Part shown: positions 6,404 to 12,670 of the stretch, in pieces
Numbering within the stretch: position 1 is the first letter of the stretch
How the letters are laid out: each line of letters begins with the position of its first letter
From: Gemmatimonadaceae bacterium
Lineage (GTDB): Bacteria > Gemmatimonadota > Gemmatimonadetes > Gemmatimonadales > Gemmatimonadaceae
NCBI GenBank assembly: GCA_025936015.1
Contig: JAICUE010000030.1
Coordinates: 1 to 13,382 of the forward strand
Direction: 5' to 3'
Length of the DNA stretch: 13,382 nucleotides
Translations under genes and position numbers: made by a program
Notes under the pieces: generated by a model
The model's database searches: none
Seen by the model: only the letters and a program-made list of their open reading frames with translations
Told to the model about the DNA's origin: nothing

Positions 6404-7996
6404 CTAGCGGGTGCCGCGGCTGGCGAGAGCGGCGCGGGCAAGCAGGTCGCGCTGCGAGGATCCAGTCGAGAGAAGATCCATCGCCTTCTTGAGCGGCGCA
6501 TCGTCCTTGATCGAGCGACGCTTCGCGGCCGTATCGCCGAACGCGACGCGCGAGACCGTCCGCTCCAGCTCGCGGTCGATGAAGGCCTGGCCCGCATCGT
6601 AGACCTTGCGATCCACCTGAACCCCGGCGGCGGACAGGCGCTTGTACAGCTCGTCGCGCCACGCCGGCTGGACTGTGAAGTTCTGCTTCACGCTCGGCCG
6701 GAGCTCGAGGGCATAGTCGCTGACCACCGTGTAGAACGCCGCGTACTTCGGGGCGATGAGCTTTGCCAACGTCTGCTCGGCGGTGGTGAGCGTGTCGTCC
6801 TTGACGACGACGTCCGGCGTGATCGCACCGCCGCCGTAGACGATGCGGCCGGCATCGCTGTGATAGACGGGACGCGCCTTGCGAGCCGAGTCGGTCTCGA
6901 GCGAGTCGGGCATCACTTCGACGAAGCGGCCGTCAGGCAGCAGCTTCCGCTCCTTCTGAATGGAGCGCCCGCTCGGCGTATACCACTTCGCGGTGGTCAT
7001 CTTGAGCGCCCAACCGCCATCGAGCGGATAAACCGTCTGCACCAGTCCCTTGCCGAACGACGTCTGCCCGACGATGAGCGCGCGATCGTGGTCCTGCAAC
7101 GCGCCGGCAACGATCTCCGCGGCGGACGCGGTGCCGTTATCGGTGAGAAGGACGAGCTGCAGATTCTTGAACTGGGCGGCGCCCTTGGCCGCGAAGCTTG
7201 CCTGCTGATCGGGCCCGCGTCCGCGAACGCTGCTGATTTGCTGGCCGTTGTCGAGAAGCAGGTCGCCGATCTTGATCGCCTGGTCGAGGATGCCGCCCGG
7301 ATTGCCACGCAGATCGACGACCACCGACGTCGCGCCCTGCTTGACGAGCGTGTTGAGCGCAGACTGGAATTCGTCGGCGGCGGTCTCGTTGAACTGGAGC
7401 AGCGGGAAGTAACCCGTCTTCGCGTCGAGCATCATCGTGTACTGCACGGCCGGGATGTGAATCTCGGCGCGGGTGAAGTTCACGGCGATCGGCTCGGTGA
7501 CGGCGGGGCGTCCGAACTTGACCTGCACCTTGGTGCCCGGAGTTCCGAGCAGCGTCTCGGATACCTGGCTCGTCGTCCAGCCGCGGCTGTCGGCGGTGTC
7601 GATCTGGAGAATGCGATCGCCTTCACGAATACCGGCCTTCTCGGCGGGGGTGTTCGGGAAGACGTTGCTGACCGCGACGCCACCACCCTCGAGCGGGCGG
7701 ATGAGCATCCCGATGCCGCCGTAATGACCGTTGATCTGGCGCGAAAGCGTCTCGCGCTCTTTCGGCGAATAGAGCTCGCTGTACGGATCGTTGAGCTCCT
7801 TCACGAGACCACGAGCGGCCTTTTCGTAGAGGGCGGACGCGTCGAGGGTGTCGACGAAGCGATCCTGCACGAGCTCGAGGACGTCGCCGAGGAGTCGAGC
7901 GCCGTCACGCGCGGACTTTTCCTGGACGAGGAAGCCGCCAGCGATCAGCGGGACGATGAGGAGGCCGGCGATCGCGGCGTGGCGTAAACGAGGCAT
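6404..7996 (-). CDS. S41 family C-terminal processing peptidase (Ctp)
   Basis: A 530-residue serine protease of family S41A, which degrades or trims periplasmic and envelope proteins from their C-termini. Domains in order: uncleaved-looking hydrophobic anchor at 7-24 (AAIAGLLIVPLIAGGFLV); N-terminal helical region with DPYSELYSP (70-78); PDZ domain at about 90-175 (GGIGMLI, FPNTPAEKAGIREGDRIL); catalytic domain with VVDLRGNPGG (226-235), nucleophile S291 in DNGTASAAE and general base K316 in SFGKGLVQT. The catalytic Ser/Lys dyad is intact. The C-terminal region after about 400 (LIAPKYAAFYTVVSDYALEL...) is a long helical extension. The ATG at 7996 starts it, without a visible ribosome-binding site. 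It is flanked by hairpins at both ends, which suggests a single-gene transcript. It lies upstream of the SPFH gene; SPFH proteins often pair with membrane proteases, so a functional link is possible but inferred. Confidence 0.95.
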   Translation of the reverse strand: MPRLRHAAIAGLLIVPLIAGGFLVQEKSARDGARLLGDVLELVQDRFVDTLDASALYEKAARGLVKELNDPYSELYSPKERETLSRQINGHYGGIGMLIRPLEGGGVAVSNVFPNTPAEKAGIREGDRILQIDTADSRGWTTSQVSETLLGTPGTKVQVKFGRPAVTEPIAVNFTRAEIHIPAVQYTMMLDAKTGYFPLLQFNETAADEFQSALNTLVKQGATSVVVDLRGNPGGILDQAIKIGDLLLDNGQQISSVRGRGPDQQASFAAKGAAQFKNLQLVLLTDNGTASAAEIVAGALQDHDRALIVGQTSFGKGLVQTVYPLDGGWALKMTTAKWYTPSGRSIQKERKLLPDGRFVEVMPDSLETDSARKARPVYHSDAGRIVYGGGAITPDVVVKDDTLTTAEQTLAKLIAPKYAAFYTVVSDYALELRPSVKQNFTVQPAWRDELYKRLSAAGVQVDRKVYDAGQAFIDRELERTVSRVAFGDTAAKRRSIKDDAPLKKAMDLLSTGSSQRDLLARAALASRGTR

Positions 7997-8047
7997 ACGG
8001 AAGGGACTCGACTCGCGAGAAGAGGTAACGAGACTCCTGATAATTAC

Positions 8048-8082
8048 GCGCGTGACCGCGGAACGTTCCCGCGGTCACGCGC
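8048..8082. terminator. Perfect 14-bp hairpin after the 56-residue gene
   Basis: Arms 8048-8061 (GCGCGTGACCGCGG) and 8069-8082 are exactly complementary, with the 7-base loop AACGTTC. It starts 8 bases beyond the stop codon of the 56-residue gene (minus strand). On that strand GTAATTAT follows rather than a T-run, so termination is likely but not textbook. It also lies between this gene and the S41 start at 7996, isolating the two. Confidence 0.6.
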
Positions 8083-8090
8083 TCGCTGTG

Positions 8091-8261
8091 TTACGCGCCC
8101 TCTTCGGTCCCGCTCGCCCAGAGATTCTTCCAGGTGATCTCACGTCCTTTGCGAAAGCCCTTCTGCGTGAGCTTCACCCCTTCGGGTGAGATGGTCACCA
8201 TGTATGCGGTGCCATCCATCTCGATTTCGCGCTTGATGGTCTTGTCGAGCTTGGTCGCCAT
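8091..8261 (-). CDS. Conserved 56-residue protein, unknown function
   Basis: A 56-residue protein starting MATKLDKTIKREIEMDGTAY. The ATG at 8261 is preceded by GGAGG (8274-8270) with an 8-base gap, among the best ribosome-binding sites in the window, and a hairpin follows the stop codon. Residues 12-50 read as a short beta-rich unit: EIEMDGTAYMVTISPEGVKLTQKGF, then basic RKGREITWKNLWAS. From memory, the pattern 'KxxIxREIExDGxxYxxTISPxGxKLxxKGxRKGxExxWKxL' recurs in small proteins of several soil phyla, but I cannot verify that here. There are no cysteines, membrane segment or signal peptide, so it is cytoplasmic. The basic charge would allow nucleic-acid binding; this is not shown. A longer frame upstream is open but has no signal. 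Confidence 0.8.
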   Translation of the reverse strand: MATKLDKTIKREIEMDGTAYMVTISPEGVKLTQKGFRKGREITWKNLWASGTEEGA

Positions 8262-8404
8262 TGGAGCGGCCTCCAGTACGGGTGAGGGATTGCGTGCGGG
8301 AACGATGCAAAGTTCGGGCGACGAAGGCCAGTGCCGGCGGCCAACGCAGCCGGTGCGTGATGGCGGGCGCATCGCTGTGACGCGCCGCGGCGAGAGCGAC
8401 GAGA

Positions 8405-9277
8405 TCAGAGCAGGCGCGAGCCGAGCATGTAGTCGACGTACCACTGCCGCTTGTTCTGCCTGACGACGGCATCGCGGAGCAACCCGGCAGCGACGAGCAT
8501 CTCGTGTGCTGGCTGCAGCACGCGCTGGAGGTGCGACGGATAGCGCTGGGTGAGCGGGAGCTGCTCGGCGAGCTTCGTGAGCTCGATCCGCCAAGTGAGC
8601 GCACCATCTTCGCGCGCGACTTCGAGCAGGCGATAGAGGCGCCGCGCCACAGGCGACGACAGCGCGAGATAGCGCGGCGCCGAGAGGGTGACGACATGAC
8701 TCGCCGCGATGTTGCCGCGAATGAACGGCGACAGGGTGACGCGCGCATCCCCCGGCTCGCTCGCGGTGAATGACGAGAAGAGGGTGAGCTGATCGCGATC
8801 GTTCGAGCGACGACGCTCGATGAGTACCGCGTTCAACAGCGTGAACGCGCTGTCGACGTACGTACCATTCGCGGCGTCGAAGTAGGCGCTGCTCGATTCG
8901 ACGACGGTTCGCTCGAGGCGCGCGAGCGATGCGCGGAGCTGCTCGTAGGTGCGGCCGTCGACGCGGCGGCCCATCGAGCGGAGAAAGTTGTGCAGCGTGA
9001 ACGACACGCCGCCGTCGGACGGGGAGCCGGCTTCGTGAAAGCGGTGCAGCAGCTCGACGTAGACGTCCTGGTCGAAGGTGCCGGGCAGCCGGTCACCCGG
9101 TGCTGCCAGGACACGCCAGCGCGCGCCGGAATCGAGCGCGAGGGATATCATTCCGTCGTCGGACGTGTCGCTCAGGCGAAAGAGTGGAAACGCCTCGAGC
9201 GAGCGGTCGAGAACGATGGCACGACTGGCGGGGCGACGACGAACGGCGAGCGACATTGCGATGAAACTGCCGTTCAT
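8405..9277 (-). CDS. RPA-type replication initiator homologue
   Basis: About 290 residues, resembling the plasmid 'replication initiator protein A' (RPA/RepA) family, which binds origin DNA through tandem winged helices. The family-like opening is LDRSLEAFPLFRLSD, with LPGTFDQDVYVELLHRF next. The first winged-helix region contains FTLHNFLRSMG and the YEQLRASLARLERTVVES helix. A linker region (TLFSSFTASEP...) leads to a second winged-helix region (YLALSSPVARRLYRLLEVA, LTWRIELTKLAEQLPL). No iterons, parAB or other plasmid genes lie nearby, so this looks like a chromosomal homologue. The start is uncertain: GTG at 9337 would leave only 2 bases to the divergent start codon, while ATG at 9277 or 9256 leaves room for promoters; 9277 is used here. 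No ribosome-binding site is clear at any of them. Family call by pattern; the biological role is unknown. Confidence 0.8.
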   Translation of the reverse strand: MNGSFIAMSLAVRRRPASRAIVLDRSLEAFPLFRLSDTSDDGMISLALDSGARWRVLAAPGDRLPGTFDQDVYVELLHRFHEAGSPSDGGVSFTLHNFLRSMGRRVDGRTYEQLRASLARLERTVVESSSAYFDAANGTYVDSAFTLLNAVLIERRRSNDRDQLTLFSSFTASEPGDARVTLSPFIRGNIAASHVVTLSAPRYLALSSPVARRLYRLLEVAREDGALTWRIELTKLAEQLPLTQRYPSHLQRVLQPAHEMLVAAGLLRDAVVRQNKRQWYVDYMLGSRLL

Positions 9278-9339
9278 GCGCGCCGTGGGCAACCGCTCAT
9301 TCGCATCTGGCACATTGTCTGAACAGGCCGACATCACAC

Positions 9340-10641
9340 ATGAAACGCATACTGCTCTACATCCTCGGCGGCATCGTTGGTCTCCTGGTGCTCGTCTTCG
9401 CGCTCATTGGATTCATCTCCGTTACGCGAGGCACGCCGGTCAAGCGGGTGCAGGCACCGGGTGATCCGGGGGGACCGCCCTCGCCGAGCGATTCGATGTT
9501 CCTGCCGACGCTCGACCTGCTCACCGGGATGCACCTGACTCCTGGCAACGCGATCGAGGTGATGATCGACGGCGACCAGACATACCCCAAGCTCTGGCGC
9601 GATCTGCGCGCGGCCAAGCGGTCGATCACGCTGCAGATGTACTACGCGCAGCCAGGGCAGGTCGCCGATACGATGAAGAAAATCGTGATGGAGCGCGCAC
9701 GCGCCGGCGTGAAGGTGCTCTTTCTCGAAGACGCATTCGGTGCGCAGAACCTGCCGGAGAAATACTGGGATGAGATGAAGACGGCCGGCGTGCACGTCGC
9801 GACATTCCGTCCGGTGAAGTGGTACGATCTCCACAAGGCCGCGTTCCGCTCGCACATCCGGGTAGTCGTGATCGACGGAAGCGTCGCGTACACCGGTGGC
9901 TTCGGTCTCGACGACAAATGGCTCGGCGACGGCCGGCACAAGGATCAGTGGCGCGATTCGAACGTCCGCTTCCGAGGGCCGGCGGTGATGGCGCTGCAGG
10001 CGACGTTTGCGTCAGGCTGGGCAGAGGCGACCGGCGAGCTGCTGACCGGTGACCTTTTCTTCCCGCCGAAGGAGCTGAAACACGACGGGACGCAGCTCGC
10101 GACCGTGCTGCACACCGCGCCGACGGTCGGGAGCACCGCCGCCGAGCGGTATCTCGCACTGTCGATTGCCAGCGCGCGGAAGACGCTGTACGTGTCGAAC
10201 TCCTACTTCGTGCCTGACGACGACTTCCGCCGGTTGCTGGTAGCGGCAGCGAAACGCGGCGTCGATGTACGAATCCTGACGACGAGCTCAGAGACCGACG
10301 TCAAGACGACCTGGCTCGCCGGACGCGCGCATTACGAGCAGCTGCTCGGTGGCGGGGTGCGCGTCTACGAATACCAGCCGGTGATGATGCATGCGAAGTC
10401 GATCGTCTCCGACGGGCTGTGGGGGGGAGTCGGCACGATGAACTTCGACAACCGGTCGATGGTGTTCAACGACGAGTCGATGCTCGTCGCGCTCGACAGC
10501 ACGTTCGGGCGCCAGCTCGACGACATCTTCATGGACGACCTGAAATACTCGAAGGAGATGAAGCTCGCCGAGTTCCGTAAGCGGCCGTGGACGGAGAAGC
10601 TCCTCGAACAGGGCGCGGTGCTGCTGTCGCGGCTGTTGTGA
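9340..10641 (+). CDS. Cardiolipin synthase-like phospholipase D protein
   Basis: A 433-residue protein with an N-terminal membrane helix (residues 4-27) and two phospholipase D (HKD) domains, the architecture of bacterial cardiolipin synthases, which join phosphatidylglycerol with a second phospholipid at the inner membrane. The first domain holds IEVMIDGDQTYPKLWRDL (72-89), typical of the family, and motif H172-I-R174-x4-D179 followed by AYTGGFGLDDKW. The second has the complete motif H351-A-K353-x4-D358 followed by GTMNFDNRSMVFNDES. The lysine of the first motif is arginine (codon CGG, 9859-9861), which is unusual. The length is slightly below the roughly 480 residues typical of enzymes with two N-terminal helices, consistent with having one. 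It is divergent from the RPA homologue and convergent with the MerR-like gene, 16 bases apart. The exact head-group substrate is not decidable. Confidence 0.93.
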   Translation: MKRILLYILGGIVGLLVLVFALIGFISVTRGTPVKRVQAPGDPGGPPSPSDSMFLPTLDLLTGMHLTPGNAIEVMIDGDQTYPKLWRDLRAAKRSITLQMYYAQPGQVADTMKKIVMERARAGVKVLFLEDAFGAQNLPEKYWDEMKTAGVHVATFRPVKWYDLHKAAFRSHIRVVVIDGSVAYTGGFGLDDKWLGDGRHKDQWRDSNVRFRGPAVMALQATFASGWAEATGELLTGDLFFPPKELKHDGTQLATVLHTAPTVGSTAAERYLALSIASARKTLYVSNSYFVPDDDFRRLLVAAAKRGVDVRILTTSSETDVKTTWLAGRAHYEQLLGGGVRVYEYQPVMMHAKSIVSDGLWGGVGTMNFDNRSMVFNDESMLVALDSTFGRQLDDIFMDDLKYSKEMKLAEFRKRPWTEKLLEQGAVLLSRLL

Positions 10642-10657
10642 TCCTCGCGGCTGCTGC

Positions 10658-11200
10658 CTAACGGAGCTCCTGCCGCCCGAGGGCGGCGCGGACCGCTTCG
10701 CGCATCGCGATGAGTGCCTGCTCGTTGGAGGACGGCGAATCCCCGCGAACGTGGAGCTCGACGCCCTCGGCGACCGACATCCGGCGCCAGGCGACGGGTG
10801 TCTCGTCTTCACTCGCGGGCGACACCGGATTGGCTACGAGTGCGGGGGCGAGCGATTGAGCGATGCGTCGCTCGAGCGCGTCACCGGTGACGTCCTTCAT
10901 CTCGCGCTTGATCGTCTCCAGCGTCTGGCCTTCGCGCTGGCGGATCTTGATCGCCAGGAGCTGAAGGAAGTGCCGGTAACCGTAAGTGGCGGCAGTGCCC
11001 GCGCCCTCGGGGCGATCGAGCAACCCGTGCGAGACGTAGAAGCGCACCGAGCGCGCGCTCGGCGCCGCGCGTGCGGAGGCGTTCGTCGGTCGGAGTCCGG
11101 CGGAATCGACGAGCGCCGTGACGTGCGCGGCGAGACCTCGCGCGTTCCACGGCGAGTGGCGCGAGTGGGCGCGGAGAAGGGTGACGGGCGTGTCGGCCAT
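10658..11200 (-). CDS. MerR-like transcriptional regulator
   Basis: A 180-residue protein. Residues 20-105 carry a MerR-type DNA-binding domain: a helix-turn-helix-like part (NARGLAAHVTALVDSAGL...), then PSARSVRFYVSHGLLDRPEG (47-66), the wing and the helix YGYRHFLQLLAIKIRQREGQTLETIKREM (73-101). The usual opening 'IGELA..tGvs..TIRYYE' is changed here by an insertion of about 10 residues (PTNASARAA). The C-terminal part (110-180) contains WRRMSVAEGVELHVRG, perhaps a small sensor or oligomerisation element; no metal-binding Cys are present. It binds DNA in the cytoplasm; its target and effector are unknown. The ATG at 11200 has only a weak GGCGG upstream. It lies 34 bases after the alpha/beta hydrolase gene and is probably co-transcribed with it. 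The stop codon sits inside a GCCTAACG octamer. Confidence 0.85.
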   Translation of the reverse strand: MADTPVTLLRAHSRHSPWNARGLAAHVTALVDSAGLRPTNASARAAPSARSVRFYVSHGLLDRPEGAGTAATYGYRHFLQLLAIKIRQREGQTLETIKREMKDVTGDALERRIAQSLAPALVANPVSPASEDETPVAWRRMSVAEGVELHVRGDSPSSNEQALIAMREAVRAALGRQELR

Positions 11201-11234
11201 GCCGCCAATTTAAGCGGTCAGCGGCAGCGAATCG

Positions 11235-12221
11235 CTAGGCCTTGACGCTCGATCCGTGCGGCTTCGCGGCGTCGGCTGGGGTGACCCGATCGAGAAACGC
11301 AGTCACCGTCTCGATGAAATCGCCCGGACGCTCGTCGTGCGGCAGGTCGCCGGCGCGATCGAAGATGGCGACATCGAGGTCGGGCTTCGACGTGAGAAAG
11401 CCGCGAGCCTCTTCGACCGGAGTCTCGGTGGCGTGTTCGCCCCAAACAAGAAGCGCGGGCTGCGCGAGTCGGCGGAGCGCGCGGCGCACGTCGAGGTTGA
11501 GGTGACCGGCGACGAAGGCCGCGGGTGCGTACTTCGCCCCCGGCTGATGTGACGTGCAGAAGTAGTCGTCGATGAGCTCCTCGGTCACCAGCGCATCATC
11601 CCAGTAGATGCGCTCGAGGTAGTATCGCAGCGAACGGCGCGACACGAGGCCATTGAACAGGGCCGTGCCGACGACCGGCGTCTCGAATGCAAATCGTGCG
11701 GTATCACCGCCGGTGGACGGCGCATCATGCAGACGGACCAGTCCTGTCGGCTCGATGAGGACGAGCGCCGGAAAGCGTCCTGGGTCCCGCGCGCCGAGCA
11801 CGATCGCATACGCCGCCGAGAGAGAGGAGGCGACGAGGACGCACGGCTTCGCGATCACCTGCGCGGCGAAATCCCCGATCAGCCCGATGTAGAATCGCGC
11901 GGTGTAGCGCGCACGCGGACGGTCGGACCGGCCGAAGCCGAGGAGGTCGATCGTGTAAACGGTGTGACGTTCGGCAAGCGCGTCGACGACTTCGCGCCAT
12001 TCATACGACGAAGCCGCGGCATGGATGGCATGCACGAGGAGGAGGGGCGATCCGCTCCCGCGACGGGTGTATGCGACTCGGTGACCACGCCAGCGGAACG
12101 TTCCCTCCTCCCCGCCGATCGGGTTGTCGAGCGGAGGGACATCGTGGCCGGCGAGGGCATTGAATGCCGCCGCGGCCCCGATCGCCGCGCCACTCGAGAG
12201 AACCAGCTTCCGCCAACGCAT
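11235..12221 (-). CDS. Alpha/beta hydrolase with atypical active-site motifs
   Basis: A 328-residue protein. It starts MRWRKLVLSSGAAIGAAAAF, a weak signal or anchor segment without a clear cleavage site. The fold is evident: LLLVHAIHAA (60-69, oxyanion region), YTIDLLGFGRSDRP (89-102), nucleophile elbow VLVASSLSAAYAI (128-140) with S133, a cap region (about 160-250), LLVWGEHATETP (257-268) and GDLPHDERP (291-299) with catalytic-type H295. Two departures stand out: the elbow is A-S-S-L-S instead of G-x-S-x-G, and the position usually holding the acid Asp after WGE is Ala (A264). I recall similar variants in related uncharacterised hydrolases. The substrate is unknown. The ATG follows GGAGGAG by 4 bases. 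It is likely first of a two-gene unit with the MerR-like gene. A 16-base palindrome lies about 100 bases upstream. Confidence 0.9.
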   Translation of the reverse strand: MRWRKLVLSSGAAIGAAAAFNALAGHDVPPLDNPIGGEEGTFRWRGHRVAYTRRGSGSPLLLVHAIHAAASSYEWREVVDALAERHTVYTIDLLGFGRSDRPRARYTARFYIGLIGDFAAQVIAKPCVLVASSLSAAYAIVLGARDPGRFPALVLIEPTGLVRLHDAPSTGGDTARFAFETPVVGTALFNGLVSRRSLRYYLERIYWDDALVTEELIDDYFCTSHQPGAKYAPAAFVAGHLNLDVRRALRRLAQPALLVWGEHATETPVEEARGFLTSKPDLDVAIFDRAGDLPHDERPGDFIETVTAFLDRVTPADAAKPHGSSVKA

Positions 12222-12321
12222 CGCACTCCTCCGGTCTTGCGCCGTTCGTCACGCCTGTCTTTTGTCCTCCGCGATCAACGCACGGACGACATCATCTGCT
12301 CCCGGAAGGCATAGCGCATGA

Positions 12322-12337
12322 GCCGTTCCGGAACGGC
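12322..12337. repeat. 16-base perfect palindrome upstream of the hydrolase
   Basis: GCCGTTCCGGAACGGC is exactly self-complementary. It lies about 100 bases before the hydrolase start codon and next to the T-run of the terminator at 12341-12384. It could be an operator for the hydrolase/MerR unit; a MerR-type site is usually a palindrome of similar size, but no promoter boxes are visible around it. Confidence 0.5.
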
Positions 12338-12340
12338 GCG

Positions 12341-12384
12341 GGAAAAAACAAGCGGGGCGGAACGCGATCGCGTTCCGCCCCGCT
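12341..12384 (-). terminator. Strong intrinsic terminator of the H1-like gene
   Basis: Positions 12351-12384 are a perfect 34-base palindrome made of two 17-base halves (AGCGGGGCGGAACGCGA and its complement), forming a GC-rich stem. On the minus strand TGTTTTTTCC follows directly (12350-12341). It lies 20 bases beyond the stop codon of the H1-like gene and is the clearest intrinsic terminator in the window. Confidence 0.92.
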
Positions 12385-12403
12385 GGCAGAAACTTCCCCG
12401 CAG

Positions 12404-12670
12404 CTAGCGGCGACCGCGCTTCGCGCCCTTCTTCGCGCCGCCCTTCTTTGCCGCACCCTTGCGAGCCCCGCCCTTCTTCATCGCGCTGCCGCTGCGAGCG
12501 CTGCTGGTCTTCTTCGCGGCGCCGCCCTTCCGAGCCCCGCCCTTCTTCGCCGCGCTGCCGCTCTTGCGCGCGCCGCTCTTCTTTGCGCCGCCTTTCGCCG
12601 TACGGTTTGCGCCGCCCTTCTTCGCCGCGCCTTTCTTGGCGCCGCCCTTCTTCGCCGCGGAGCCACCGCT
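12404..12670. repeat. Low-complexity AAKKG-coding repeats
   Basis: The 3' part of the H1-like gene is built of degenerate short units such as GCCGCCCTTCTTCGCC on the plus strand, each reading as A-K-K-G-G or A-R-K-G-A on the coding strand. Unit spacing is irregular. Such tracts readily change length by slippage, so copy number may vary between strains. Confidence 0.7.

Noticed and set aside
6263..7987. Long plus-strand open frame (574 codons) opposite the S41 protease gene
   Set aside because: Its product is Arg/Ala/Glu-rich with no recognisable domain, and it mirrors the S41 gene, whose domains and catalytic residues are clear. Long antisense frames are expected in high-GC coding DNA.
8061..8068. 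GAACGTTC as an SOS (LexA) box
   Set aside because: The Gram-positive-type box needs four bases between GAAC and GTTC. Here there is no gap, and the sequence is explained by its place at the top of a hairpin.
9240..9340. Iterons or a replication origin beside the RPA homologue
   Set aside because: I looked for direct repeats of 15-22 bases and AT-rich stretches on both sides of the gene and found none.
12404..12670. Possible CRISPR-like or tandem repeat array
   Set aside because: The repeats are short, degenerate and in frame, encoding AKKG units of the H1-like protein, with no spacers.
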